Shown: positions 33,227 through 45,459, numbered from the stretch's first letter. The stretch: 64,000 nucleotides of DNA from Planctomycetaceae bacterium (GCA_021371965.1 JAJFVE010000131.1:7048-71047), one strand, 5' to 3'. Notes: a model not told the origin generated them from the letters alone. Translations and numbers: made by a program.

Positions 33227-33674
33227 AAACGTTGAGGTTTCCCGCCTGCGACCGAGGTTTAAGGACATGGCGCGATGGGTGGCCTCGCCGATTGCGGGGC
33301 TAGGGGCAGCAGGAGCATACCCTACCTGGCTGATCGGCGGCGCCGAATCGCTCGAAGCGGAGGGCTTGGCCGGAGCGGTGGTGCTGTCGGCGATGCTGGT
33401 TACCGGATTGGCCACGGTGTTCGTCCTCAGGGCTTCGCCGACGACCGCGATCATGGGTGTCCTGGCGCTGGGCATGGCCAGGATGGTGGCTTGCGTGTTG
33501 CTGGGCGCGGTCGCCTACCACCATAGCCGCCTTCCGCTGTGGGTGCTGACGGGGTGGATCGGCGGGTTTTACATCGTCGGTCTGGTCGGCGAAACGGCGT
33601 GGTTGTATCGAACGATGAAGCGTCTCTGGCCGGCTCAGGCCGCCCATCATGGCGCGGTTGGACAACAGGAATAG
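33207..33674 (+). CDS. AtpI-like membrane protein of the ATP synthase operon
   Basis: Predicted 155 aa with four hydrophobic helices (about residues 25-45, 57-74, 80-104, 110-133). It has the size and position of AtpI, the c-ring assembly helper, but low sequence resemblance. It overlaps the preceding small protein and is followed 18 bp later by atpB. The name is given by context. Confidence 0.65.
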   Translation: MTGNHPENVEVSRLRPRFKDMARWVASPIAGLGAAGAYPTWLIGGAESLEAEGLAGAVVLSAMLVTGLATVFVLRASPTTAIMGVLALGMARMVACVLLGAVAYHHSRLPLWVLTGWIGGFYIVGLVGETAWLYRTMKRLWPAQAAHHGAVGQQE

Positions 33675-33692
33675 GAGTCATCGGAAACCGGT

Positions 33693-34580
33693 ATGTTAGC
33701 GGCAAGCGACATCATCAGTCACATGATCGACCACCCTTGGCCGCACTGTCAGGTGACACTGGGCCCGATTACTCTCACGCTGATGTCTGGCGGAATCGCC
33801 GTGATGATCCTGGTGGCGGTTCTGCTGGCGATGGCTGTCCCCGTGATTGCCCGTCGCCGCGAGGAAGTTCCCACCGGGGGGTATAACCTGCTGGAAGCGA
33901 TGGTGGTGTTCGTGCGGGACATGATCGCCAAGCCCACTCTGGGCGACCACGCATACCGCTTCCTGCCGCTGCTGCTGACGATGTTCATCTTTATCCTGGC
34001 CCTGAACCTGATGGGCCTGGTGCCGCTGGAGTCAATCCTTCATGCCGCCGGCGTGCGGCATTACATTGTCGGCGGGCCCACGACGAGCGTTCCGGCCATT
34101 ACCGGGGCCTTGGCGTGCGTTTCGCTGGTGGTGATTCTGGGCAACGGGTTGTGGGAATCGGCCCACCGCCATCACCTGGCGCGGGGCTGGTCCATGGGGT
34201 TGTGCCTGGCGATCTCGCCGCTGCTGTGGGCCTGGAGCATCACCCCCAAGATTCCGGGAATGGCCGGAGCGATGCTGGCCCCGCTGCTGATGGTGCTGGA
34301 GCTGGTCGGGGCGCTGATCAAGATCTTTGCCCTGATGATTCGTCTGTTCGCCAACATGCTGTCGGGGCACACGATGATCGCGATCCTGATCATGTTGGGT
34401 TTACAGGCGGCCGACAATGCGCTGAGGGAGAACCTTTCGTTGTTGCCCCTGAGCATCTTGCCGATCCTCGGGGGAGTATTAGTCAACGTGCTGGACGTGC
34501 TGGTGGCGGTGTTGCAGGCCTACATCTTCACGTTCCTGACGGCTGTTTACCTTGCGTTATATTCAGGGGGTGGGCATTGA
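33693..34580 (+). CDS. atpB: F0F1 ATP synthase subunit a
   Basis: Predicted 295 aa, polytopic. LIKIFALMIRLFANMLSGHTMI contains the essential Arg of helix 5 (MIRLFANMLSGH), which faces the c-ring carboxylate. TFLTAVYLALYSGGGH is the usual C-terminus, and FLPLLLTMFIFILALNLMGLVP is the early family motif. It forms the proton half-channels of F0 in the inner membrane. Confidence 0.96.
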   Translation: MLAASDIISHMIDHPWPHCQVTLGPITLTLMSGGIAVMILVAVLLAMAVPVIARRREEVPTGGYNLLEAMVVFVRDMIAKPTLGDHAYRFLPLLLTMFIFILALNLMGLVPLESILHAAGVRHYIVGGPTTSVPAITGALACVSLVVILGNGLWESAHRHHLARGWSMGLCLAISPLLWAWSITPKIPGMAGAMLAPLLMVLELVGALIKIFALMIRLFANMLSGHTMIAILIMLGLQAADNALRENLSLLPLSILPILGGVLVNVLDVLVAVLQAYIFTFLTAVYLALYSGGGH

Positions 34581-34608
34581 TTGACGTGTTGGATCCATCC
34601 CCTTTTAG

Positions 34609-34971
<363 letters not shown>

Positions 34972-34999
34972 TCAGCCGGTGCTGACGCAGGAAGCCTCA

Positions 35000-35617
35000 A
35001 TGGCACTGAAACTTGGCACAATCACCGGTATGCTTGCAGCTATGGCGTTGGCTGGGGCGTGCCTGGCGGCCGACGCGCCGCATTCGGAGGCTTCTGGCGA
35101 TCAGGAGCCCGCGCCGCAATTCACGCCCGGTGATCTGGGCCAGTCGATCGCGTCACTGTTGATTTTCGGCGGGTTGATGGCGGTTCTGGGCAAGTACGCC
35201 TGGAAGCCGATCGTCAAGCAGCTCCAGACGCGCGAGGAGCTCATCGCTCAGCGCGTCCGCCGGGCCGAGGAGGCCAAAGTCAACGCCGAGTTGTTCCTCG
35301 AGACCAGCCGCGCGCAGATCGAACAGGCTCGCAACGAGGCCCACGCCCTGGTGGTCCAGGCCCGCAAGGAGTCTGAAGACATCCGCGACTGCCTGCTCCA
35401 GCAGGCGCGCGACGAGGCCGATACCGTCGCCGAAAACGCCCGGCGCGACGTCGAGGCTGCCCGCCGCGAGGCGGCCGCCGGACTCCAGGTGGCCACCGCG
35501 GAGCTGGCCGGCGAGATCGCCGCCGAGGCGCTCAAACGCCAGCTCGATCCTCAGCAGCAGCAGCGGCTGGTTGAGGAATCGCTCAAGATCATTCGATCCG
35601 CCGCCGGAGAATCGTGA
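35000..35617 (+). CDS. atpF: F0F1 ATP synthase subunit b, with N-terminal signal or lipobox-like segment
   Basis: Predicted 205 aa. The N-terminus MALKLGTITGMLAAMALAGACLAAD resembles a signal peptide or, with LAGAC, a weak lipobox. A second hydrophobic helix (LGQSIASLLIFGGLMAVLGKYAWKPIVKQLQTRE) is the true b-subunit anchor. A long charged coiled-coil follows, rich in Ala/Glu/Arg (EEAKVNAELFLETSRAQIEQARNEAHALV). It forms the peripheral stalk. The ATG at 35000 has AGGAAG 6 nt upstream. Confidence 0.92.
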   Translation: MALKLGTITGMLAAMALAGACLAADAPHSEASGDQEPAPQFTPGDLGQSIASLLIFGGLMAVLGKYAWKPIVKQLQTREELIAQRVRRAEEAKVNAELFLETSRAQIEQARNEAHALVVQARKESEDIRDCLLQQARDEADTVAENARRDVEAARREAAAGLQVATAELAGEIAAEALKRQLDPQQQQRLVEESLKIIRSAAGES

Positions 35618-36210
35618 TGTCCGACAGCGCCTCCCGCGATATGTCCGCCGACGCCCAGACCCAGGCTCGCCGCTGTGCCGACGCGGTGCTGGATATCCTC
35701 GGCGCCGACGGTCCGGCCGACCGGTTGTACGAAGAGCTCCAGTCCCTCCAGGCCCTCCAGGAAGAACTGGCGGCGATGGAAGAGCTGCTCGTCAGCGAAA
35801 ATCTTGCCCCGCAGCGCCGCCAGGAGTTGATCGCCTCGCTGTTCGAGAGCCGCAGGCGGCGGTTCGAGTCGCCGCGCGGCGAGCTGAAGATACTCCGGTC
35901 CCTGGCGATGGAGTTGGGTCACGCCCTGGAGTGGCGGCGACACAAGGTTCCGGTGACGCTGACTACGGCTGTGCCTCTGACCGGCGAGCAGATCGAAGAA
36001 GTCTCGGCGCAGCTCCAGGAAGCCTTGGGCGCCGAGATCATCCTGACCAGCGCGGTCGACGCCGGCATTGTCGGCGGGGCGGTGGTGAAGGTGGGCCAGA
36101 GCGTCTACGACGCGTCAGTGGCCGGGCGGTTGCGGCGGGTGCGAGACGAATTGAAGGCCCGTCTTTCGGGCCAGCGGGGCAGCGGACCATCCAAAGAAGG
36201 CGGGCAATGA
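35617..36210 (+). CDS. atpH: F0F1 ATP synthase subunit delta
   Basis: Predicted 197 aa. The N-terminal helical bundle ([31 protein letters not shown]) and C-terminal beta/alpha part ([50 protein letters not shown]) match OSCP/delta. It joins the stalk to the F1 head. It overlaps atpF (TGATG). Its N-terminal domain is weakly conserved. Confidence 0.92.
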   Translation: MSDSASRDMSADAQTQARRCADAVLDILGADGPADRLYEELQSLQALQEELAAMEELLVSENLAPQRRQELIASLFESRRRRFESPRGELKILRSLAMELGHALEWRRHKVPVTLTTAVPLTGEQIEEVSAQLQEALGAEIILTSAVDAGIVGGAVVKVGQSVYDASVAGRLRRVRDELKARLSGQRGSGPSKEGGQ

Positions 36211-36220
36211 GAGAGCCACT

Positions 36221-37918
36221 ATGAAGTTTGACATCAGTGAAATCGCCGGCATGATCCGCCAGGAGATCGCCGCCTCGCGCGACGCCCTGGACGTCTCTCG
36301 CATCGGTCGCGTCGTCGAAGTCGGCGACGGCATCGCCCGCATCGTCGGGCTGCCCGACGCCATGGCCGGCGAGATGCTCGAGTTCGAGAACGGCCGCATG
36401 GGGCAGGTCTTCAACCTTGAAGACCGCGTCGTCGGCGGCGTGGTGTACGGTTCCAGCGAGGACATCCGCTCGGGCATGTCGGTGCGCACGACGGGGCGGC
36501 TGTTGCAGGTTCCGGCCGGACCGGAGATGCTCGGGCGCGTTATCAGCCCGTTGGGCGAGCCGATGGATGGCAAGGGACCGATCAAGACCACGGCCGCGCG
36601 CCCGCTGGAGATCATCGCGCCGGGAATCGCCGAGCGGCAGAGCGTCACCGAACCGCTATCGACGGGGATCAAGGCCGTTGACGCGATGACGCCGATCGGG
36701 CGCGGGCAGCGCGAGCTGATCATCGGCGACCGCAAGACCGGCAAGACGGCCATCGCCGTCGACACAATCATTAATCAGAATCAGACCGGCGTCATCTGCG
36801 TCTACGTGGCGGTGGGGCAGAAGGAATCGACCGTCGCGGGCGTGGTGGAAGTGCTCCGCAAGGCCGGGGCGATGGAGCACACCGTCGTGGTCAGCGCCTC
36901 GAGCAGCGAGGCGGCGCCGCTGCAATATATCGCCCCCTACGCTGGATGCGCCATCGCCGAATACTTCATGTACGCCCACGGCGCCGCCACGCTGGTGGTC
37001 TACGACGACCTGACCAAGCAGGCCGCCGCCTACCGGCAGATATCCCTGCTCCTGCGCCGTCCGCCGGGACGCGAGGCGTATCCCGGCGACGTGTTCTACC
37101 TGCACAGCCGTCTGCTCGAACGCGCCTGCAAGCTGGCCGAGCATTACGCCATCGTGCCCAAGGACGCGGCCGAGGATGCTGTCGCCGAGGCAGGCAAAGC
37201 CGCGCCCGGCAAATACGTCGGCGCGATGGGAATGACCAAGGCCAAGGAAGACCTCGCCGCCGCCGGCCGCAGCGAGACGCACGACATCCGCAAGATTCCC
37301 GGCAGCGGCGGGTCGATGACGGCATTGCCGATCTGCGAAACGCAGGAAGGCGAGGTTTCGGCGTACATCCCGACCAACCTGATCTCGATCACCGACGGGC
37401 AGATTTACCTCGAGCCGGGCCTGTTCTTCTCGGGCATCCGCCCGGCGATCAACGTGGGTATCTCGGTCAGCCGTGTGGGCTTCAAGGCGGCTTGGCCGGC
37501 GATGAAGCGCGTGGCGGCGAGCCTGCGCCTGGACCTGGCGGCGTATCGCGAGCTGGCGACGTTCGCCCAGCTCGGGATGGACCTGGACGCGGCCAGCCAG
37601 TCCAGTCTCGACCGCGGGCAGCGCCTGATCCGCCTGCTGACGCAGCCGCAGTATCAGCCGATGTCGCCGACGGACCAGGTGATCTCGATCTTCGCCGGGA
37701 CGCGCGGGCATCTGGACAGCCTCTCGCCCGAGGAAGTGCCCGCCTTCGAGCGCGGGCTGCTGGAATACATCCCCAAGCAGGACAGTGACTTTTACGAGCA
37801 AATCAAGCAACAGCACACGCTGGACAAGGACGCCGAAAAGCGCCTGGGCCACCTCGTCGAGGAATACAAGCAGGCGGTGTACCACCGCGAACCCTCGGTC
37901 GCCGGGAAGGAGCCGTAA
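36221..37918 (+). CDS. atpA: F0F1 ATP synthase subunit alpha
   Basis: Predicted 565 aa, longer than the usual 505. The P-loop [23 protein letters not shown] and [40 protein letters not shown] are present. The extra length comes mainly from an insertion after the last motif ([65 protein letters not shown] in outline, about 55 residues) before the conserved TALPI segment. This insertion is a trait worth noting. Regulatory, non-catalytic nucleotide sites of F1. Confidence 0.97.
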   Translation: MKFDISEIAGMIRQEIAASRDALDVSRIGRVVEVGDGIARIVGLPDAMAGEMLEFENGRMGQVFNLEDRVVGGVVYGSSEDIRSGMSVRTTGRLLQVPAGPEMLGRVISPLGEPMDGKGPIKTTAARPLEIIAPGIAERQSVTEPLSTGIKAVDAMTPIGRGQRELIIGDRKTGKTAIAVDTIINQNQTGVICVYVAVGQKESTVAGVVEVLRKAGAMEHTVVVSASSSEAAPLQYIAPYAGCAIAEYFMYAHGAATLVVYDDLTKQAAAYRQISLLLRRPPGREAYPGDVFYLHSRLLERACKLAEHYAIVPKDAAEDAVAEAGKAAPGKYVGAMGMTKAKEDLAAAGRSETHDIRKIPGSGGSMTALPICETQEGEVSAYIPTNLISITDGQIYLEPGLFFSGIRPAINVGISVSRVGFKAAWPAMKRVAASLRLDLAAYRELATFAQLGMDLDAASQSSLDRGQRLIRLLTQPQYQPMSPTDQVISIFAGTRGHLDSLSPEEVPAFERGLLEYIPKQDSDFYEQIKQQHTLDKDAEKRLGHLVEEYKQAVYHREPSVAGKEP

Positions 37919-37923
37919 GGCCG

Positions 37924-40298
<2,375 letters not shown>

Positions 40299-40312
40299 AT
40301 CAGGAGCACGGC

Positions 40313-40822
40313 ATGGAATTCTATGACGTCATCCAGCGGCGCTGCAGCGTGCGGAAGTTTCAACCCCGCCCTGTAGAGGAGGATAAGCTCACGCGCATCC
40401 TCAATGCCGGGCGGATCGCGCCTTCGGGGCGCAACCGCCAGGAGTGGAAGTTCATCGTCGTGCGCCAGGAGGACACGCGGGCCGCGCTGGCGGCCGCCAG
40501 CGAGCAGCCCTGGCTGGCCCGCGCGCCGGTGATCGTCGCTGTGGCGGGGCTCAACCCCGACCGTGTGATGTCGTGCGAGGTGCCCGCAGACCCTGTCGAC
40601 TGCGCCATCGCCATCGACCACATGGTTCTGGCCGCGACGGCCGAGGGGCTCGGCGCGTGCTGGGTGGGGCATTTTTCGCAGGAATCATGCTGCCAGATTC
40701 TGGACGTGCCCTCCAGCGCCAAGATTATCGAGATGATGGCGATGGGGTATTCGGACCAGGCCCCCGCGGCCAAACAGCGTAAAGGTCTGGACGAGGTTGT
40801 CGCCTATGAGCGATTTGAATGA
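40313..40822 (+). CDS. Nitroreductase-family flavoprotein inside the atp operon
   Basis: Predicted 169 aa. RRCSVRKFQPRPVEEDKL and RIAPSGRNRQEWKFIVV bind FMN in this family, and GLGACWVGHF and MMAMGYSDQAP follow. A short member of about the size of the BluB/NfnB-like minimal fold. It lies between atpD and atpC and overlaps atpC by 17 bp, so it is translated from the ATP synthase message. A role in energy metabolism is not implied by the family; the substrate is unknown. Confidence 0.85.
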   Translation: MEFYDVIQRRCSVRKFQPRPVEEDKLTRILNAGRIAPSGRNRQEWKFIVVRQEDTRAALAAASEQPWLARAPVIVAVAGLNPDRVMSCEVPADPVDCAIAIDHMVLAATAEGLGACWVGHFSQESCCQILDVPSSAKIIEMMAMGYSDQAPAAKQRKGLDEVVAYERFE

Positions 40823-41258
40823 ACTCAAGATCGAGCACCCCGAGCGGCTCAAACCGTTCCACTGCGAGTTGCTCGTGCCCGACGCGAAGATATGCGACGT
40901 CGAGGCCGTCTACGCGGTCTTTCCGCTGGCCGACGGGCTGATCGGAATCCTGCACGGCCATGCTCCGATGATCGGGCGAATCGGCGGCGGGCCCATGACC
41001 CTCACCGGGCCCAACGGACGCCTGTGCCAGTTCTACGTAGCCGGCGGGTTCGTCCAGGTCACCCGCGACCGCGTGATGCTGTTGGCCGAGGAATGCATCC
41101 CGGCCGACAAGCTCGACCGCGAGAAGGTCTGGGAGGAGCTCGAGGCCGTCATCAAGCGTCCGGTTTCGACGGCCCAGGAAGGCCGCGACCGCCTGGAAGC
41201 GATGGCCACGCTGCGACTCAAGTTTTCCATGGCACAGCAGGTCGCCGGGAAAAGGTAG
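40806..41258 (+). CDS. atpC: F0F1 ATP synthase subunit epsilon
   Basis: Predicted 150 aa. An N-terminal beta sandwich (FHCELLVPDAKICDVEAVYAVFPLADGLIGILHGHAPMIGRI; FYVAGGFVQVTRDRVMLLAEE) is followed by a C-terminal helical pair with DREKVWEELEAV. It joins gamma to the c-ring. The ATG at 40806 overlaps the nitroreductase end; GAGG lies 10 nt upstream. Confidence 0.92.
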   Translation: MSDLNELKIEHPERLKPFHCELLVPDAKICDVEAVYAVFPLADGLIGILHGHAPMIGRIGGGPMTLTGPNGRLCQFYVAGGFVQVTRDRVMLLAEECIPADKLDREKVWEELEAVIKRPVSTAQEGRDRLEAMATLRLKFSMAQQVAGKR

Positions 41259-41766
41259 CCTCACATGCCCCGGAAGCGCTGCCCGCCATGGCGCGATCCC
41301 ACGAAATTTTGTCCGGGGGATTTGCTCTGCGCCCGGGGCAATCGTATGTTCCGATCAGTAGTTCGTGGCGCCTCCTGAGAGGGTGTTTGCGCACGTCAAA
41401 AGTAAAAAAGTTTTATCTCCGCTAATCAAGCAGCCCTTTCCTTGGACCGATGATCTGTGTGGGTCAGTTTTGCAACAGGAAACGGTTGTTGTTGGCGGAG
41501 GGAAGACGGCCGAGACGGAGGAGCATCCGACGCTGGAATATGCCTCGAGAGGAGGTGGTCGGGTAACGGGCAACAGGCTTTTGCCGTTCCAGCAGCGTCC
41601 CCGGATCGACTGTCATTCCAGACAAGAACAACAGCCATGAGTACGGCTGTCTAACCCGGGCCGATGGGTCCGGACAATGACAACCCGAGCAAAACGCAAC
41701 AGTAGCCCAGGCCCTGTAAGGCCGGGCAAAACCCTTAGAGAAACCGGAATATCGGAGGTCATTGTA
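41259..41766. other. 508-bp intergenic region with a structured leader before the pilin cluster
   Basis: No gene is supported. The last 130 nt contain consecutive hairpins (AGCC..GGCT near 41634-41649, CCGG..CCGG near 41658-41675, GCCCAGGCC..GGCCGGGC at 41706-41728), then an A-rich stretch and the GGAGGT site of the first pseudopilin. Confidence 0.5.
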
Positions 41767-42198
41767 ATGAACCGCAAGCATTCAGCATTCACCTTGGTTG
41801 AAATCCTGATCGTGGTCGTGATCCTGGGTATTTTGGCCGCGATCGTCATCCCGCAGTTCACCGACGCCGGCAACGACGCCCGCGCGTCTGCTCTCAAGAG
41901 CGACCTGCAGACCGTTCGCAGCCAGCTTGCCCTGTACAAGGTGCAGCACTTGGATAACTATCCGGCCGCTGCGACGTTCGTCACGCAGATGACGACCAAG
42001 ACCGACTCGGCCGGCGCCGCCGGCGGCACGCTGGGCGCCTATCTCCAGACCTTCCCGGCCAACCCCTACAACAACCTCAGCACGGTTGAAGTCGAGAGCG
42101 GCACGGCGGGACTGGGCAACGGCAGCCACGGCTGGCACTTCGACACCGCCACCGGGATGTTCGCTGCCGACGACAGCGCCGAGCACGGCGCCTGGTAA
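41767..42198 (+). CDS. Major pseudopilin, GspG-like
   Basis: Predicted 143 aa. The short basic leader MNRKHSA ends before F of FTLVEILIVVVILGILAAIVIPQFTDA, with Glu5 of the mature chain, so it is a type IV prepilin processed by PilD. The NPYNNLS and GWHFDTATGMFAADD features resemble GspG, which builds the pseudopilus of type II secretion. The ATG at 41767 has GGAGGT 8 nt upstream; the longer open frame was rejected. First gene of the machine cluster. Confidence 0.9.
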   Translation: MNRKHSAFTLVEILIVVVILGILAAIVIPQFTDAGNDARASALKSDLQTVRSQLALYKVQHLDNYPAAATFVTQMTTKTDSAGAAGGTLGAYLQTFPANPYNNLSTVEVESGTAGLGNGSHGWHFDTATGMFAADDSAEHGAW

Positions 42199-42288
42199 GT
42201 CCTGACAGGCAGTAACGCACAACGTGAGGCCGGCCGGGACCCGCCCCAGGCGAGTTCCGGCCGGTTCTCCATGAGGGACCCTGGACCC

Positions 42289-42795
42289 ATGCGAGGGCGC
42301 GGACGACATCATGGCGGGGGCATGACGCTGATGGAAGCGCTGCTGGCCAGCACGATCCTGGCCGCTTGCGCCTTCGCCGTCACCATGCCCTTCACCGCCA
42401 GCGCCCAGAACGACCAGACCCAGGAGCGATGGAGCGTGGCGACCTGCCTGGCGCAGGAAATGATGGAGGAAATCCTGAGCAAGCCCTTCAAGGATCCCCA
42501 AGGCGGCGTCGTGTGCGGGCCCGACAGCGGCGAGTCGACCCGCTGGCAGTTCGACAACGTCGACGACTATCACGGATACGCCGAACCCGCCGGAAGCATC
42601 GCCGACGCCTCCGGAACGATCTGCACCGCCGATGCGGCCGCGGGCCTGAGCCGCCGCGTCACGGTGGAATACGTGTACCTCTCAGGCCAGCAGACGCAGC
42701 GGGCGCCCACATTCGCGCGAGTGATCGTCGAGGTGTCCCACCAGGGCGTGCCCATCGTCACGCTCACCCGTTTGGTCTACGATCTGGATCCATAA
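42289..42795 (+). CDS. Minor pseudopilin, GspI/PilV-like
   Basis: Predicted 168 aa. The leader RGRHHGGG precedes MTLMEALLASTILAACAFAV, a prepilin helix with Met1 and Glu5. The soluble part contains TCLAQEMMEEILSKPF, as in GspI/PilV proteins. The start at 42289 (AGGGA upstream) is preferred to 42271. It is followed 1 bp later by the next prepilin gene. Confidence 0.82.
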   Translation: MRGRGRHHGGGMTLMEALLASTILAACAFAVTMPFTASAQNDQTQERWSVATCLAQEMMEEILSKPFKDPQGGVVCGPDSGESTRWQFDNVDDYHGYAEPAGSIADASGTICTADAAAGLSRRVTVEYVYLSGQQTQRAPTFARVIVEVSHQGVPIVTLTRLVYDLDP

Positions 42796-42796
42796 C

Positions 42797-43483
42797 GTGA
42801 ACGCTCTCTATCACACACGGCAGGCGCCCAAAACCGCGAGGCGGCGGGCTTTTACGCTGGCCGAACTGGTCCTGGCGCTGGCGACGACGGCGCTGGTGGG
42901 CACGGCCGTGGCGGCGATGAGCATGGCGCTGTCGACGGCCGGCCAGACCAGCCGCGACCGCCAGTTGTGCATGCAGGAGGCGCGCGTCGCCGTGCGACGC
43001 CTGGAAGATTACGTTCGCAAGGCCAAGCTGGCAACGGCCTGCGACAGCCGCACCGTCTCGTTGTGGATGACCGACGCCAACGGCGACGGGCAGATCAACA
43101 TGAGCGAGATGGGGGTGATTCAATGGAACCCCGCCACAGGAGACGTGTCGCTCCACCAGATCGTCTATCCGTCGAGTTGGCCGCAGTGGCTGGTTTCCAT
43201 GATGAACTATACCGCTGATTTGTACTTCTTCGTCGGCGTCAACAACGCCACGGCCAACGTGACCTCGTCGTATTATTCCCAGGCGACGCCGCTGGCGTCG
43301 AATGTGACGTCGTTCAGGATTTCGGCCACCCCGACTCCGCCGGCGAGCAACCTGGTGAGTATCCAGATGACCTTGGGCAGCGGGTCCGAGGCAGTGACGC
43401 TACGAACGGCAGTGCGGATCCGCGGCGACAAGACCGCGTGCGTGTATTCCTCAGGCGGGCTGTTCTACCTGGTGGGCTCATGA
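42797..43483 (+). CDS. Minor pseudopilin, GspJ/PilW-like
   Basis: Predicted 228 aa. The leader ends RRRA before FTLAELVLALATTALVGTAVAAM. The following SLSTAGQTSRDRQLCMQEARVAVRRLEDYVRKA is typical of PilW/GspJ. The start is GTG at 42797. The stop overlaps the next gene by ATGA. Confidence 0.82.
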   Translation: MNALYHTRQAPKTARRRAFTLAELVLALATTALVGTAVAAMSMALSTAGQTSRDRQLCMQEARVAVRRLEDYVRKAKLATACDSRTVSLWMTDANGDGQINMSEMGVIQWNPATGDVSLHQIVYPSSWPQWLVSMMNYTADLYFFVGVNNATANVTSSYYSQATPLASNVTSFRISATPTPPASNLVSIQMTLGSGSEAVTLRTAVRIRGDKTACVYSSGGLFYLVGS

Positions 43484-44589
43484 TGGACGTGCCGATGCCC
43501 TCGAACAAAAGATATCGCGGAGGCTTCGCCCTGGTGATGGTGCTGCTGCTGGTGACAGTGGCCGCCGTCCTGGGGATGGCGTGCCTCAGCGCCAGCAGCA
43601 TGGAGATGGCCGGCACGGAGAACCTCCGCCGCGCGACCCGCGCGAGATACCTGGGCGAGTCGGGCGTCTATCACGCCCTGGCGCTGCTGCGGGGCGACCC
43701 CGACGCCCCCGCGGCCATCGGCGGACGCACATCGACCCAGTACCAGGCCGACGGCATGGGCGACACTTACGCTTACACCGTTTCCGGCGGCAGCGGCGGA
43801 CAGTACACCCTGACTGCCATCGCTCACAGCGGCGGCCTCTCGCAGGCGGTAGGGGCGACGGTCAAACTCAGCAGTCCGTACAATTCGCTGGTGACGGGCA
43901 AAGGTCCGCTGACGTACTGGCGGCTGGGGGAAACGTCCGGCTTGACGGCGCGAGAAGCCATCCGCAGCGCCAATGGGACATACTACAACATGACCCTGGG
44001 CGACACCGGCGCCCTGGCCGGTGACGGCAACCCCAGCGCTCGCTTCAACGGGTACAGCAGTTATGTGAAGATCCCCAATACGTCGCTGTATCAGGCTGCC
44101 AATGGCACGATCGTGCTGTGGTTCAAGCCCACCAGCCTGCCCCAGTCGGCGGCATTGCTGTCCAAAAACAACACCAAGGACCAGGGCTATAACGACCAGT
44201 TCGAGATCCAGGTCAATAGCCAAGGACGCATTGGCGTTGAATTGACACGGTATCAGAATACCCGCTCGCTTAGCGGCGGGACTGTGCATCTCAATCAGTG
44301 GCATTGCGTGGCGGCGACCTTCGGGTCCGCCGGTATGAAACTGTATGTCAACGGGGCCTTGGCGGCTAGCAACGCCTATGCCGGCGGCCTGCAAGGCAAC
44401 AGCGACCCCATCATCCTGGGCGCCTCGGCATCGAACAGTCCATCCGGGCAGGGCTGGCCGCTGAACAGTTACTTCCGCGGCGACATCGACGAAGTGGCCG
44501 TGTTCACCACGGCCAAATCGGCACAGGATATTCAGCAAATATACAACGCTCAGCTTGCCGACGTGACGATGATGAGTTGGGACCGATAA
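43480..44589 (+). CDS. PilX/GspK-like minor pilin fused to a LamG domain
   Basis: Predicted 369 aa. The N-terminal helix GGFALVMVLLLVTVAAVLGMACLSASSMEM, followed by ARYLGESGVYHALALLRGD, is of the PilX/GspK type (no Glu5). Residues about 150-355 form a concanavalin-like LamG domain (YWRLGETSG, TIVLWFKPTSLP, WHCVAATFGSAGMKLYVNG, FRGDIDEVAVF). A carbohydrate- or protein-binding tip on the fibre is plausible. ATGATG gives two adjacent starts. Confidence 0.83.
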   Translation: MMDVPMPSNKRYRGGFALVMVLLLVTVAAVLGMACLSASSMEMAGTENLRRATRARYLGESGVYHALALLRGDPDAPAAIGGRTSTQYQADGMGDTYAYTVSGGSGGQYTLTAIAHSGGLSQAVGATVKLSSPYNSLVTGKGPLTYWRLGETSGLTAREAIRSANGTYYNMTLGDTGALAGDGNPSARFNGYSSYVKIPNTSLYQAANGTIVLWFKPTSLPQSAALLSKNNTKDQGYNDQFEIQVNSQGRIGVELTRYQNTRSLSGGTVHLNQWHCVAATFGSAGMKLYVNGALAASNAYAGGLQGNSDPIILGASASNSPSGQGWPLNSYFRGDIDEVAVFTTAKSAQDIQQIYNAQLADVTMMSWDR

Positions 44590-44608
44590 CCCACAATGGA
44601 GCAAAGCC

Positions 44609-44899
44609 ATGACCCGCAGACGTCGAGAGATTCGAATCGTCGTGGACCGATACACGCAGGTCTGCCTGACGGCCATCGCCGTGTTATTGACGGTACTGAT
44701 CGTGGGGCTCTGGGCCGACTTCGTCCCTTCCGCGCGCAGCGCCCGTGCTGCCGACGATGCCACCGCCGCCGAGCAGACCAAGCAACTGATCGAGGCCCAG
44801 AACAAGACCACCGCTGCGGTGGACAAGGTGGCCGATCTGCTCCGCAGCGGCGAGGTCAAGGTGCAGGTCATGAAACGCCCCGCTCGTCCGGAGGAATGA
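44609..44899 (+). CDS. Small single-TM protein of the pilus/secretion cluster
   Basis: Predicted 96 aa. A basic N-terminus, one TM helix (VCLTAIAVLLTVLIVGLWADF) and a periplasmic helical tail (EQTKQLIEAQNKTTAAVDKVADLLRSGEVKVQ). GGAG lies 8 nt upstream, and the stop overlaps the next gene. No family recognised; position suggests an assembly accessory. Confidence 0.7.
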   Translation: MTRRRREIRIVVDRYTQVCLTAIAVLLTVLIVGLWADFVPSARSARAADDATAAEQTKQLIEAQNKTTAAVDKVADLLRSGEVKVQVMKRPARPEE

Positions 44900-45396
44900 T
44901 GCGATCACTGGAGGGAACATCACGCGCCACGGCCTTCACGATGGTCGAGATCCTCGTGGTGGTGGTCATTCTGGCCGTGGCGGGGGCCATCGTCATTCCC
45001 ATGGCCGTCGACAGCGGCGATCTTCAGACCGCCAGCGGCGGGCAGATGCTCGCGGCCGACATGCAGTACGCCCAGAACATGGCCATCACCACCCAGAAAC
45101 TGGTGACGGTGACATTTGAGCCGGCCGCCAATCGCTATACGCTCTCTAACGCAAGTGGGACCCTGATTCATCCGATTAAGAAGACAGCCTATGTCGTCGA
45201 CTTCGATACGACCGACGGACTGTCCAAGCTGAAGCTGGTTTCGGCTTCGTTTGCGTCCAGGGCCGTGCTGCAGTTTGACGAACTGGGCGCGCCGGTCAGC
45301 GCCGGCGTCGTAACGTTGCAGGCAGGCTCGTCGATCCTTCGGATCAGCGTGGCCGCAGCGACGGGGCGCATCACGGTGACGGCAGCGGGTTCCTGA
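44896..45396 (+). CDS. Minor pseudopilin, GspH/FimT-like
   Basis: Predicted 166 aa. Leader ending TA before FTMVEILVVVVILAVAGAIVIPM, then LAADMQYAQNMAITTQKLVTVTFEPAANRYTLS, the beta pattern of GspH/FimT. An ATGATG start overlaps the upstream stop. Confidence 0.87.
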   Translation: MMRSLEGTSRATAFTMVEILVVVVILAVAGAIVIPMAVDSGDLQTASGGQMLAADMQYAQNMAITTQKLVTVTFEPAANRYTLSNASGTLIHPIKKTAYVVDFDTTDGLSKLKLVSASFASRAVLQFDELGAPVSAGVVTLQAGSSILRISVAAATGRITVTAAGS

Positions 45397-45459
45397 AGGG
45401 AACCCGGCCTCGCCGGCGTGGCATGAAGCGAGAGTCTGGCGGAGGAATGGAGGAAGGGA

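Noticed and set aside
41640..41766. c-di-GMP-I riboswitch
   Set aside because: ACGCAA is followed by hairpins, but the GEMM consensus order of conserved elements (GGGCAAACC, GACGCAAAGC, tetraloop receptor) is not met.
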